A DNA stretch of 64,000 bases, taken from assembly GCF_011764565.1 (NCBI RefSeq), contig NZ_AP022871.1, forward strand, positions 8,432,320-8,496,319, in the 5' to 3' direction. This DNA is from Phytohabitans suffuscus. Lineage in GTDB: Bacteria; Actinomycetota; Actinomycetes; Mycobacteriales; Micromonosporaceae. The notes beneath the pieces were generated by a model. That model saw only the letters and a list, made by a program, of their open reading frames with translations, did no database searches and was not told the origin of the DNA. A program made the translations under genes and the position numbers. This document shows, in pieces, positions 34,603-43,190 of the stretch; the first letter of the stretch is position 1, and each line of letters opens with the position of its first letter.

Positions 34603-35870
34603 CGTTCGCCGTCTGCGCGGACGTCGGCTCCACCTACACGAAGGTGGCGGTCGTCGACACCGGCGAGGGCCGGCTGGTCGCGACGGCCGCGCGTCCCACG
34701 ACCGCGGGCGACGTCATGGCCGGGTTGCGCGCCGCGGTCGGGGCCTCCACCGCGTCGCTGCGGGCCGCGTCCATTCCCTGGTACGTGTGCTCGTCCGCCG
34801 GTGGCGGGCTGCGGCTCGCGGTGGTGGGCTACGAGCGGCTGGTCACCGCGGAGGCGGGACACCGGGTGGGCCTGTCGGCGGGGGCGCGGGTGGTGCACGT
34901 GGCCGCCGGGCCGCTGCCGGCGCAGGGGGTGCGGCAGCTGCGCGCGGCCCGCCCGGACGTGGTGCTGCTGGTCGGTGGCACGGACGGCGGTGACGCCGAG
35001 ACGCTGGTGCACAACGCGCGCCGCCTGGCCCGGTGGCGGGTGCCGGTCGTGGTGGCCGGCAACGCGGACGCCCGCGCCGACGTCGAGCGGATCCTCGGCG
35101 GGGCGACCTTTGTGGACAACGTGCTGCCGCGCATCGGGGTGCTGCGGCCGGGTCCGGCGCGGGCGGCGATCCGGGAGGTGTTCCTGCGGCACGTGATCGG
35201 CGGGAAGTTCGGGGCGCGGTTCGCGCGGCTGGTGCGGGCGGCGACGCCGGACGCGGTGCTGGCCGGTGTGGAGCTGCTCGCCGGGCGCACCGGTCGCGGG
35301 CTGCTGGTGGTGGACGTGGGCGGGGCGACCACCGACGTGTACTCGGCGCTGCCGCCCGGTGCCCGGCAGCCCGCCGAGGCCGCCGGGACGCTGGTCGACG
35401 CGCGCACCGTGGAGGGTGACCTGGGGGTGCGGTGGAGCGCGCCCGGTGTGGTCGCGGCGGCGGCCGCCGAGAAGCTGCCGTACGGTGCCGCGCTGTCCGC
35501 CGCCGCCGACCGCCGCGCCGCCGACCCGGGGCTGATCGGCGACTCAGGCGACGACGTGGCTCTGGCCACGCTCGCGGCGACCGTGGCGGCGCGGCGGCAC
35601 GCGCGCGGGGAGGCGGGCGGGTTCGGGCGGCGGGACCTGCGGGAGGTGTCGCTGGTGGTCGGCTCGGGCGGCGTCCTTCGCCATTCGTCGACCGGGGCGG
35701 CGCGTGGCGTACTCGAGGCGGTCCTGTCCGACCACGGTGGTGGGTGGCCGCTGCCGCGGGCGGCGACCACAGTGGTCGATCGTGAGTATGTGCTGGCCGC
35801 GGGCGGCCTGCTGGCCGCCGACCACCCGGCGGCGGCGTACGCGCTGCTGCGCGACCACCTGTGCGGGTGA
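34599..35870 (+). CDS. MutL/GlmL-like aminomutase reactivating ATPase
   Basis: A 423-residue actin/Hsp70-fold ATPase: FAVCADVGSTYTKVAVVDTG (phosphate 1 loop), VVLLVGGTDGGDAETLVHNA, NVLPRIGVLRPGPARAAIRE, LLVVDVGGATTDVYSALPPG (phosphate 2) and LVVGSGGVLRHS. It matches the family annotated as glutamate mutase L, accessory proteins of B12 aminomutases. In this operon it most likely exchanges inactivated cobalamin in KamDE. GTG start within the kal stop. The stop codon lies in a short tandem array. Confidence 0.85.
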   Translation: MTFAVCADVGSTYTKVAVVDTGEGRLVATAARPTTAGDVMAGLRAAVGASTASLRAASIPWYVCSSAGGGLRLAVVGYERLVTAEAGHRVGLSAGARVVHVAAGPLPAQGVRQLRAARPDVVLLVGGTDGGDAETLVHNARRLARWRVPVVVAGNADARADVERILGGATFVDNVLPRIGVLRPGPARAAIREVFLRHVIGGKFGARFARLVRAATPDAVLAGVELLAGRTGRGLLVVDVGGATTDVYSALPPGARQPAEAAGTLVDARTVEGDLGVRWSAPGVVAAAAAEKLPYGAALSAAADRRAADPGLIGDSGDDVALATLAATVAARRHARGEAGGFGRRDLREVSLVVGSGGVLRHSSTGAARGVLEAVLSDHGGGWPLPRAATTVVDREYVLAAGGLLAADHPAAAYALLRDHLCG

Positions 35871-35926
35871 GTATCGGCGCGGTGGTGAGTGACGGCGCGG
35901 TGAGGTGACTGCGCGGTGAGTGACTG
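35863..35926 (+). repeat. short tandem array after the MutL-like gene
   Basis: Four degenerate 15-18 bp units of the form GCGCGGTGAGTGACGG follow each other. The TGA stop at 35868-35870 is in the first unit and every unit has one or more TGA. Confidence 0.65.
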
Positions 35927-35960
35927 TGTGGACACGCCGTGCGTCGACACGCCGGAGTGG

Positions 35961-35991
35961 TTGACAGCCGGCGGGGGGCGGCACGTACCGT
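35961..35991 (+). promoter_or_regulatory. consensus-like housekeeping promoter
   Basis: TTGACA (35961-35966) and TACCGT (35986-35991) are separated by 19 bases. The -35 hexamer is a perfect consensus, unusual in this window. The transcript would start near 35998. Confidence 0.55.
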
Positions 35992-36019
35992 CTTTAGGTC
36001 CTACAACGGGGAGCGGCTG

Positions 36020-36235
36020 TTGTTCGCTTCGTCCCTTCGCCAGCTGGCCAAGCAAGCCGACACCAGGTCCAGCCGGCGGGGGTCGGCGGGGCGGCGCGGA
36101 CCGGCCGAGGAGCTGAGTCGGTGCTCAGGCAGGGGGGTGACCGCGACCAGTAGACAACGGCGGCGCGGGGCAGCCAGCACCCGTCTCGTCGGTCCGAAGG
36201 TCGTGGAGATCAACTGTCGCACCGGACCCGGGTAG
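36020..36235 (+). CDS. possible 71-residue Arg-rich peptide in an isolated transcription unit
   Basis: A TTG preceded by GGGGAG at six bases opens a frame (MFASSLRQLAKQADTRSSRR ...) ending at TAG 36235, eleven bases before a terminator. The peptide has about 14 arginines and ends VGPKVVEINCRTGPG. Codon third positions are less G+C-rich than in neighbouring genes, which argues against or for recent coding. I do not recognise it. The alternative is that the whole ~280-nt transcript from about 35998 to 36280 is a non-coding RNA; it is not tmRNA, RNase P or 4.5S RNA by signature sequences. Confidence 0.35.
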   Translation: MFASSLRQLAKQADTRSSRRGSAGRRGPAEELSRCSGRGVTATSRQRRRGAASTRLVGPKVVEINCRTGPG

Positions 36236-36246
36236 GGCCTGGGAGC

Positions 36247-36280
36247 ATCGGGGTGCCGCCACGGCGGCGCCCCGATTTTC
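36247..36280 (+). terminator. intrinsic terminator
   Basis: ATCGGGGTGCCGCC and GGCGGCGCCCCGAT pair with one G-T wobble around a tight AC-centred loop, followed by TTTTC. It closes the small transcription unit starting near 35998 and separates it from lnt. Confidence 0.8.
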
Positions 36281-36392
36281 CGTCTTCGCCGCGGTGTCCC
36301 GGCCGCGACGCGGAGCCGGGTCCGCCGCCGCCGGCACGGCCGCGCGGATCGGACGGCGCCGCCTCCGAGGCGCTACCCTTCGGCAGGTGACC

Positions 36393-38000
36393 ATGGTGGA
36401 GCCCGCCGAGTCTTCGGCTTCCGAGGCCGACTCTCCCGAATCGCAGCGGCGCGAGGCCCCGCATCCCCTCCCGCTGGCCGCCGGTGCGGCGATGGCGGTG
36501 GCGGCCGGGGTGGCGCTGCTGCTGTCGTTCCCCACGTACGGGCTGTGGTGGCTCGCCCCGGTCGGTGTCGGGCTGCTCGCCGCGGCCGCGCACCGGCGCC
36601 GGTTCCGGGCCGGGCTGGGGCTGGGGGCGCTGGCCGGGCTGGTGCTGTTCCTGTTGCTGCTGCGCTGGACCAACCTGCACACCGGGCTGGCGCCGTGGCT
36701 GCTGCTGTCCGGGCTGCAGGCCGGGTTCATCGCGCTGCTGGGCGGCGCCACCGCCTACGTCTCCCCGCTCGTCGACCGGTTCCGCTGGGCGTGGCCGCCG
36801 GCGACCGCGCTGCTGTGGGTGCTGCAGGAGGCGGTCCGCGACCGCGCCCCGTACGGCGGTTTCCCGTGGGGGCGGCTCGCGTTCAGCCAGGAGGAGTCCC
36901 CGCTGCTGCGCCTCGCCGCGCTCGGTGGGGCGCCGCTGGTCACGTTCGGGGTGGCGCTCGCCGGCGGGCTGCTGGTGACCGCCGCGTGGCGTCCGTGGAA
37001 CCTGTGGCCGGCCCGCCTCGCCCGCGGCCGCCTCGTACTGTCCGCCGCCGGCCTCGCGCTGGGCGCCGTGGCGGTGACCGCGGCCGGGCTGCTGGTGCCC
37101 ACCGCCACCCCGTCCGGCGCACCGGTCACCGTCGCCATCGTCCAGGGCAACGTGCCGCGGATGGGCCTGGACTTCAACGCCCAGCGCCGCGCCGTGCTGG
37201 AAAACCACGTCACCGCCACCATCGCGCTGGCCGAACGGGTGGCCGCCGGCCGGGAGCCGCGGCCCGACCTGGTCGTGTGGCCGGAGAACGCCAGCGACGT
37301 CGACCCGCTGCGCGACGCCACCGCCAGCCGCCGCATCTCCGACGCCGCCGCCGCGATCGGCGCCCCCATCCTGGTCGGCGGCATCCTGCGCGGCCCCGCC
37401 GAGGGCGAGGTCCGCAACGTCGGCATCCTGTGGCGGCCCGGCACCGGCCCCGACCTGGACCAGACGTACGTCAAGCGGCACCCGGTGCCGTTCGCCGAGT
37501 ACATGCCGCTGCGCCGCGTCGCCCGCCTGGTCAGCGAGGAGGTCGACCGGGTCGCCGACATGGTCGCCGGCGACCGGCCCGGCGTGGTGCGCACCGGCCC
37601 GGTGACGGTCGGCGACGTGATCTGCTTCGAGGTCGCCTACGACGGCATCGTGCGCGACACGGTCACCAACGGCGCCGGGATCCTGGCCGTGCAGACCAAC
37701 AACGCCACCTTCGACGTCGCGGAGGCACGCCAGCAGATGGCGATGGTACGGCTCCGGGCGGTCGAGCACGGCCGCGAGTCGCTGATGGCCTCCACGGTCG
37801 GGGTGTCCGGGTTCGTCACCACGGACGGCGAGGTGCACGAGGACACCGGCTTCAACACCCAGGAGGTCGTGGTGCGCCAGCTGCGGGTCTCGGAGTACCG
37901 CACCCTGGCGACGCGGCTCGGGGTGTGGCCGGAGATGCTGCTGGTGGGCGTGGGTCTGGTCCTGCTGGCCGGTGCGGTCGTGGTGCGCCGCCGTGGCTGA
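36393..38000 (+). CDS. lnt: apolipoprotein N-acyltransferase
   Basis: A 535-residue membrane protein with about eight hydrophobic segments (residues 25-230) and a periplasmic-side nitrilase-fold domain (245-500). The E-K-C triad is visible: WPENASD (Glu ~294), YVKRHPVPFAEYMP (Lys ~359) and VICFEVAYD (Cys ~409). It adds the third acyl chain to lipoproteins. The ATG at 36393 follows AGGTGA. In many actinobacteria lnt is fused or adjacent to a polyprenol-phosphate mannosyltransferase (Ppm1), which is absent here. It heads a run with nat and fxsA. Confidence 0.9.
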   Translation: MVEPAESSASEADSPESQRREAPHPLPLAAGAAMAVAAGVALLLSFPTYGLWWLAPVGVGLLAAAAHRRRFRAGLGLGALAGLVLFLLLLRWTNLHTGLAPWLLLSGLQAGFIALLGGATAYVSPLVDRFRWAWPPATALLWVLQEAVRDRAPYGGFPWGRLAFSQEESPLLRLAALGGAPLVTFGVALAGGLLVTAAWRPWNLWPARLARGRLVLSAAGLALGAVAVTAAGLLVPTATPSGAPVTVAIVQGNVPRMGLDFNAQRRAVLENHVTATIALAERVAAGREPRPDLVVWPENASDVDPLRDATASRRISDAAAAIGAPILVGGILRGPAEGEVRNVGILWRPGTGPDLDQTYVKRHPVPFAEYMPLRRVARLVSEEVDRVADMVAGDRPGVVRTGPVTVGDVICFEVAYDGIVRDTVTNGAGILAVQTNNATFDVAEARQQMAMVRLRAVEHGRESLMASTVGVSGFVTTDGEVHEDTGFNTQEVVVRQLRVSEYRTLATRLGVWPEMLLVGVGLVLLAGAVVVRRRG

Positions 38001-38749
38001 GCCGCACGCGTCCGCCGTTTCCGCTGTGGACGGCGCGGGCGCTGTGGCCTCCGCGTCGTTCGTGGACGGTTACCTGGCCCGTATCGGGCTGCCCGCCGCG
38101 CCGCCCGCCGCCGACCTGGACGGGCTGCGGGTGCTGCAGCGGGCACACCTGGGCACGGTGCCGTTCGAAAACCTCTCCATCCACCTGGGCGAGCCGGTCG
38201 ACCTGACCGCCCTGCCGGAGAAGGTCGTCGCGCGGCGCCGGGGCGGTTTCTGCTACGAGCTCAACGGGTCGTTCGCGGCGCTGCTGACCGCCCTGGGGTA
38301 CACGGTGACGCTCCACTCCGCCCGGGTCTGGGGCGGCCGGCGGTGGGGCCCGCCGTTCGACCACCTGGCGCTGCTGGTGCGGCTCGACGAGCCGTGGCTG
38401 GTCGACGTGGGCTTCGGCCGGTTCGCGCACCACCCGCTGCGGCTGGCCGACCGGGAGCCGCAGACCGACCCGGCGGGGTCCTTTGTGGTCGCCGACCGCG
38501 ACTTCGGCGACGTGGAGGTGCTGCTGGACGGCGAGCCGCAGTACCGGCTGGACCCGCGCCCGTACGAGCTGGCCGACTTCGCCCCCACCGGACGGCGGCC
38601 GCGTGACGCTCGGCGGCGACCGCCTGATCGTCACCGGGCCGGACGGCGGCAAGCGGGAGCGCACCCTGGACGGCGACGGCGCGGTCCTGGCCGCCTACCG
38701 CGAGCACTTCGGGGTCGTGCTGGACCGGGTGCCCCGCGTCACGCCGTAG
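37993..38749 (+). pseudogene. nat: arylamine N-acetyltransferase with internal deletion and frameshift
   Basis: The catalytic triad is present: RRGGFCYELNG (Cys ~86), PPFDHLALLV (His ~122) and WLVDVGFGRF (Asp ~137). After RPYELADFAPT near 38590 the frame is lost. In the next frame DGGRVTLGGDRLIVTG to DRVPRVTP completes the C-terminus. Between these, about 20 residues that family members have (a CWW...HFT segment) are missing, so this is more than a one-base error. GTG start overlaps lnt by 8 bases. If real, the enzyme lacks part of its lid and C-terminal domain. Confidence 0.8.
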
Positions 38750-38797
38750 CCGGGTCCGGGCGGCCGGTTCCCGCCAGGTTCGTGGCATCCTTGATGG

Positions 38798-39256
38798 ATG
38801 GGACGGGCTATCGCGTTGGGCGTGCCACTGGTGGCGATCGCCGAGATCGTCGTCTTCGTCCTGGTCGGCAGCTGGATCGGCTACGGCTGGGCGCTGCTGG
38901 CGGTGCTGGCCGCCTCGTTCGCCGGCATGATGCTGCTGCGCCGCGAGGGCATGCGGGCGTGGCGGGGTTTCGTCGCCGCCGCCAACGCCGGGCAGCACCC
39001 GGGTGAGCGGGTCATCGACGGGATCGTCGGGCTGGGCGCGGGGGTGCTGCTCAGCGTCCCCGGCTTCCTGACCGCGCTGGCCGGGCTCGTGCTGCTGGCC
39101 CCGCCGGCCCGGTCGGTCGCCCGCCGCGGCGTGCAGCGCTGGACCGAGCGCCGGGTGTCGTCGGCTGTCGCCGGTGACCTGTTCGGCCCGCGCAAGGTCA
39201 AGGTGCACCGCGGTTCGCCGGAGACCGACGACGCCATCGAGGGCGAGATCGTCTGA
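38798..39256 (+). CDS. fxsA: FxsA-family membrane protein
   Basis: A 152-residue protein with three hydrophobic segments: IALGVPLVAIAEIVVFVLVG, YGWALLAVLAASFAGMMLL and VGLGAGVLLSVPGFLTALAG. The PGFLTALAGLVLLAPPARS motif is typical of FxsA, named for suppressing F-plasmid exclusion of phage T7. Its cellular function is unknown. Adjacency to rbpA is conserved in actinobacteria. A long hairpin terminator follows. Confidence 0.85.
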   Translation: MGRAIALGVPLVAIAEIVVFVLVGSWIGYGWALLAVLAASFAGMMLLRREGMRAWRGFVAAANAGQHPGERVIDGIVGLGAGVLLSVPGFLTALAGLVLLAPPARSVARRGVQRWTERRVSSAVAGDLFGPRKVKVHRGSPETDDAIEGEIV

Positions 39257-39258
39257 GC

Positions 39259-39300
39259 ACCCGAAGGCCCCCACCGTTCGTACGGCGGGGGCCTTCGGGT
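39259..39300. terminator. bidirectional terminator between fxsA and rbpA
   Basis: ACCCGAAGGCCCCC pairs with GGGGGCCTTCGGGT, and the interior CCGT/ACGG extends the stem to a TCGT loop. It lies between two convergent genes, 14 bases from the rbpA stop. Confidence 0.8.
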
Positions 39301-39314
39301 CGGTGCGTGTCGCG

Positions 39315-39659
39315 TCAGGCGGTGTGGCCGCGCCGGGCGCGGACCTCCTCCAGCCGCTCGGCCAGGATGTCCTCGAGCTCGGCGATCGAACGCCGCTCCA
39401 GCAGCATGTCCCAGTGGGTGCGCGGGGGCTTGGCCTTCTTCTGCTCCGGCTCGCTGCCGTCCACCAGGCGTGCCACGCTGCCGTCGAACTTGCACTCCCA
39501 GGTCATCGGGACCTCGGCGTCAACGGCGAAGGGCACCTCGAACTGGTGTCCCTTGGCGCAGAGGTACTCGCGGGTCTGTCGCGGGGCCAGCTCGGTGTTG
39601 CGGTCGGACTCGTAGCTGACTGCGCCCAGACGGCTCCCGCGCAGCATGCGCTCGCCCAT
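39315..39659 (-). CDS. rbpA: RNA polymerase-binding protein RbpA
   Basis: A 114-residue actinobacterial RNA polymerase cofactor: MLRGSRLGAVSYESDRNTEL, PRQTREYLCAKGHQFEVPFA, AEVPMTWECKFDGSVARLVD and TDWDMLLERRS-like THWDMLLERRSIAELEDILA. The core domain cysteines that can bind zinc are C-x-x-x-H (CAKGH) and WEC. The C-terminal helix binds group 1 sigma factors and stabilises the open complex. Start ATG at 39659. A sigma-R-like promoter lies upstream. Confidence 0.97.
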   Translation of the reverse strand: MGERMLRGSRLGAVSYESDRNTELAPRQTREYLCAKGHQFEVPFAVDAEVPMTWECKFDGSVARLVDGSEPEQKKAKPPRTHWDMLLERRSIAELEDILAERLEEVRARRGHTA

Positions 39660-39702
39660 GATCGGCTTTCCCCTCGGTCGTGGTGCTGGTCTTCACTTTT
39701 GT

Positions 39703-39730
39703 AACGACAGGGGTCGGTCGGACGATTCCC
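39703..39730 (-). promoter_or_regulatory. sigma-R/SigH-like promoter of rbpA
   Basis: On the minus strand GGGAAT (39730-39725) is followed after 19 bases by GTT (39705-39703), matching the thiol-stress promoter pattern GGAAT-N18/19-GTT. It leaves a leader of roughly 35-40 nt before the rbpA ATG. rbpA is a known sigma-R target in Streptomyces coelicolor. Confidence 0.6.
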
Positions 39731-39863
39731 GACCGGCCCCCAGGTGTTTCGGCTCAGTGAACGCTATCGAGCGTAGCGGGTGGATCTTCGGGTTGAGCGA
39801 CACCGCGGGGACAGCCGTACGACTACGACCCGTTGGTCCGGTTTTTCCGTTCTACCGGGGGTG

Positions 39864-40949
39864 TCAGTTAGCCGACGATGCGGGCGCCACCGGGCTCAGG
39901 TTGGCCAGCGCCGCCGCCAGGTCCGTCACCTGCCCGGACAGCTGCGCCACCCGCGCCTGGGCGGCGTCCCGGTCGGCGAGCGCCGCGGCCAGCCGTACCC
40001 CGAGGTCGGCGGCGCGGCTCTCGGCGGACGCCGCGGCCTCCCGCGCCTCCCGCAGCCGGGTGGAGAGCCCGTCCAGCTCCGTCTCGGCGCTGGCGAGCCG
40101 GGCGCGGGACTGCTCGGCGTTCGCGTTCGCGGCCTCCGCCTCGGCCCGGAACCCGTCCGCGGCCACCCGGGCCGTCCGCGCCTCCGTGCGGGCCCGCTCG
40201 GCCGCCGCGGACGCCGCCTCGCTCTCCGCCCGGAACGCGTCGGCCTGCTCGACCGCCTCGGCCGCCGCCCGGGACACCTGCTCGGCGTGCACCCGCATCG
40301 CGTCGCGCTCGCGGGTCAGCTCGGCGACCTGGCGGCGGTCCGTGTCGCGTTCCTGCCGCAGCGTCGCCGCCTCCGCGCGGGCCGTGTCACGGTCGCGTTC
40401 GGCCTGGAACCGCAGCGCGTCCGCCGCCGTCGCCGCCCCCTGCGCCTGCTCCCTGGCCGCGTCGGCCGCCGCGGCCAGCTCACCGGCCGTCGCGGCGGCC
40501 TGCGTCGCGTGCGCGGCCTCGGCGACGGCACGCTGCCTCTCGTGCTCGGCGGCCGTCTGCCCCTGCCGCGCCCGGGACAGCTGCTCGGCGGCGCCGTCCG
40601 CGTCGCGGCGGGCCTCGTCGCGTTCGGCCTGGGCGGCGGCGATCTCCGCGGCCGCCTCCGCCCGCACCTCGGCGACCTGCCGGTCGACGCCGGCCGGGGA
40701 CAGCTCGGCGTGCAGAGCCTCGGTCAGCGTCTCGACCGCCTGGTCGAGCTTGTCGACCACCTCCCACGCCCGGGACACCTGCCCGGCCAGGCCCGGCGCG
40801 TTGCGGTGCCGCATCCGGACGTTGCGGGAGGCCTTCTGGCAGGCGCCGTCGTTGTCGCGGCAGTACCGGAACGGCCGGCCGGCGCTGGCTTTCTGCGGCA
40901 CCGGCTTACCGCAGTGGGTACAGGGGCGGGTCTCGGCGGGAGCGTCCAT
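39864..40949 (-). CDS. zinc-ribbon-like protein with long coiled coil
   Basis: A 361-residue protein. Residues ~9-38 hold CTHCGKPVP and RYCRDNDGAC, a possible zinc-binding knuckle near the N-terminus. Residues ~60-350 are a nearly continuous Ala/Glu/Arg-rich coiled coil with heptad character (AQAERDEARRDADGAAEQLS and similar). This layout resembles KfrA- or Smc-hinge-like DNA-associated filament proteins, but I do not recognise a named family. Internal codon-level repetition is high. It lies upstream of no obvious partner and converges on nothing close except rbpA's promoter region. Confidence 0.65.
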   Translation of the reverse strand: MDAPAETRPCTHCGKPVPQKASAGRPFRYCRDNDGACQKASRNVRMRHRNAPGLAGQVSRAWEVVDKLDQAVETLTEALHAELSPAGVDRQVAEVRAEAAAEIAAAQAERDEARRDADGAAEQLSRARQGQTAAEHERQRAVAEAAHATQAAATAGELAAAADAAREQAQGAATAADALRFQAERDRDTARAEAATLRQERDTDRRQVAELTRERDAMRVHAEQVSRAAAEAVEQADAFRAESEAASAAAERARTEARTARVAADGFRAEAEAANANAEQSRARLASAETELDGLSTRLREAREAAASAESRAADLGVRLAAALADRDAAQARVAQLSGQVTDLAAALANLSPVAPASSAN

Positions 40950-41078
40950 CGTGGCCCGCAGTTTAGTGCCGTCCGGCGACCAGCGCCGGCATCCCGCGGC
41001 GAAGGCGCGTCCCGGGTACTGCCGCACCAACGCGCCATGACCGCACGCCGCGGCGGGCGCAGGGGATACCGTGTCGCG

Positions 41079-41501
41079 GTGAACGAAGACGCCGAAGCCT
41101 TCCTGCGCCGCGCCATCGCCCTCGCCGCCGAGGCCCGCCGGGCCGGCGACCCGCCCTTCGGCTCGCTGCTGGTCGGCCCGGACGGCGCCGTGCTGGCCGA
41201 GGAGCGCAACACCTCCATCGCCGACGACGACATCACCGCCCACCCCGAGCTCAAGCTCGCCCGCTGGGCGGCGCGGCGCCTGGACGCGGAGACGGCCGCG
41301 GCCACCACCATGTACACCAGCTGCCAGCCCTGCCCCATGTGCACCGGCGCCATCGCCCGCAGCGGGCTCGGGCGCGTGGTGTTCGCGCTGTCCGGCGAGC
41401 AGCTCGACGCCCTCAAGCCCGGCGCCGGCTGGCCGGTGGTGCCCCAGGACGGCCCCGCCCTCTACGACGAGGCCAGCGCCGCCGTCGCCGGGTACTACTG
41501 A
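41079..41501 (+). CDS. nucleoside/guanine deaminase (CMP/dCMP deaminase fold)
   Basis: A 140-residue zinc hydrolase: DPPFGSLLVGPDGAVLAEER, TAHPELKLARWAARR with the zinc His and catalytic Glu in HPE, and SCQPCPMCTGAIARSGLGRV supplying the two cysteines of PCxxC. It deaminates a nucleobase or nucleoside such as guanine or cytosine. GTG at 41079 gives the family-length N-terminus. Its end overlaps the convergent sigma-factor gene by seven bases. Confidence 0.85.
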   Translation: MNEDAEAFLRRAIALAAEARRAGDPPFGSLLVGPDGAVLAEERNTSIADDDITAHPELKLARWAARRLDAETAAATTMYTSCQPCPMCTGAIARSGLGRVVFALSGEQLDALKPGAGWPVVPQDGPALYDEASAAVAGYY

Positions 41502-42663
41502 GCGGACCGTCCGGCGCGCAGCCGCGCGTTGAGCCGTGCGGCCTGACGGGTGAGGTGGTCGCGTTCGGGCAGGTTGGACGCCGCCCGGGCGGCCCGCGCG
41601 TACAGCCGTGCCGCGGTCGCCGGGTCACCGTCGCGCTCGTGCAGGTACGCCGCGGCGGCGGTGTGGCGGGGCAGGGCGGGGTCGAGGCCGGCCAGGGCCG
41701 CCAGCCCGGCCCGGGGCCGTCGGCCTCACCGACCGCGACGGCCCGGTTGAGCCGGGCCACCGGGCTGCCGGTCAGGCGCACCAGCTCGTCGTACCACTCG
41801 ACGATCTGTACCCAGTCCGTCTCCCGCGCCGTGGGGGAGTCCGCGTGCAGCGCGGCGATGGCCGCCTGCGCCTGGAACTCCCCCAGCCGGTCGCGGGCCA
41901 GGGCCGCCTGCAGCACGCCGACGCCCTCGGCGATCAGCCGGGTGTCCCACCGGCCCCGGTCCTGCTCGGCCAGCGGCACCAGGCTGCCGTCGGGGCGGGT
42001 GCGGGCCGGGCGGCGCGCGTGGTGCAGCAGCATCAGCGCCAGCAGGCCGGCCGCCTCCTCGTGCCTGGTCATGGCCGCCAGCTGGCGGGTGAGCCGGATC
42101 GCCTCGGCGGCGAGGTCGACCTCGCCGGAGTAGCCCTCGTTGAAGACCAGGTAGAGCACGCGCAGCACCGTGGCGAGGTCGCCGGGCTGGTTGAGGCGCA
42201 CACCGGACACGGTCCGCTTGGCCCGGCTGATCCGCTGCGCCATCGTCGCCTCCGGCACCAGGTAGGCCTGCGCGATCTGGCGCGTGGTCAGACCGCCGAC
42301 CGCGCGCAGCGTGAGCGCCACCGCCGAGGCCGGGGTCAGGGACGGATGCGCGCACAGGAAGTACAGCCGCAGCGTGTCGTCCACCGCCGCGCCCGGCCCC
42401 GGTGGCGGCTCGGCGGTGGCCAGCTCCTCACGCCGGCGCCGGGAGGCCTCGGCGCGGGCGGCGTCGAGGAACTTGCGCCACGCCACGGTGATCAGCCAGC
42501 CCTGGGGGTCGCGCGGCCGGTCCCGCGGCCACACCCGCACCGCTTCGACCAGGGCGTCCTGCACGGCGTCCTCGGCCGCCGCGAAGTCCGCGCCGCGGCG
42601 CACGAAGACGGCGATCACCGTCGGGGTCAGGGCCCGCAGCAGGGCCTCGTCCACCACGCTCAC
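41495..42663 (-). pseudogene. ECF42-type sigma factor with one-base frameshift
   Basis: Sigma region 2 (FAAAEDAVQDALVEAVRVWP, DPQGWLITVAWRKFLDAARA) and region 4 (ALTLRAVGGLTTRQIAQAYL, EATMAQRISRAKRTV) are followed by the long C-terminal TPR-like extension of ECF42, with the signature EQDRGRWDTRLIAEG. The frame breaks near 41714 after AVGEADGP; one added base restores ARAGLAALAGLDPALPRH through to LRAGRSAQ and a TAG at 41495. GTG start overlaps the stop of the DGPF gene, so sigma factor and DGPF protein are translationally coupled. Confidence 0.85.
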
Positions 42664-43067
42664 TCCGTGATGGTCGGCGGCGCGGTCATGAACGGGCGCA
42701 CCTCGAGCCACTCGCGGACCGGCTCGCCGCCCGCACCCGGCGCCGCGGACAGCTCGCCCGCCAGCTCCACCGCCCGCGCGTAGCTGTCGACGTCGATCAC
42801 CATCCACCCGGCGATCAGGTCCTTGGTCTCCGCGAACGGGCCGTCGGTGACCGGCGGCCGGCCCGCGCCGTCCGAGCGGACGAACGTGCCCTGCGGCGAC
42901 AGCGCCTGACTGTCGACGAACTCGCCGGTGGCCTCGAGCCGCGCGGCGAAGTCGTCCATGTACCGCATGTGGGCCGAGACCTCCTCCGGCGTCCACTGGT
43001 CCATCGGCACGTCGTTGACCGCCGCCGGCGCGCCACGGTAGTGCTTGAGCAGCAGGTACTTGGCCAT
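42660..43067 (-). CDS. YCII-related DGPF-domain protein
   Basis: A 135-residue ferredoxin-like-fold protein with the DGPF motif in VTDGPFAETKDLIAGWMVID. The opening MAKYLLLKHYRGAPAAVNDV and C-terminal EWLEVRPFMTAPPTITE match the family. DGPF proteins are the conserved genomic partners of ECF42 sigma factors and usually members of their regulon. First gene of the two-gene unit. No enzymatic activity is established. Confidence 0.9.
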   Translation of the reverse strand: MAKYLLLKHYRGAPAAVNDVPMDQWTPEEVSAHMRYMDDFAARLEATGEFVDSQALSPQGTFVRSDGAGRPPVTDGPFAETKDLIAGWMVIDVDSYARAVELAGELSAAPGAGGEPVREWLEVRPFMTAPPTITE

Positions 43068-43190
43068 CTCGTTCTCCTCGACGCGGTACGGCCCATTCTG
43101 GCCGCTTCACCCCTGGGACGCAGCACGCCCCGGATCTCGACACCCCGCCCCGATCTTTCTGGCCCGAGTTTTCCGGCAGGAAGCCGTTCC

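Noticed and set aside
35998..36280. tmRNA, RNase P RNA or 4.5S RNA
   Set aside because: None of the conserved ends or signature loops of these RNAs is present, so the unit was kept only as an unidentified transcript.
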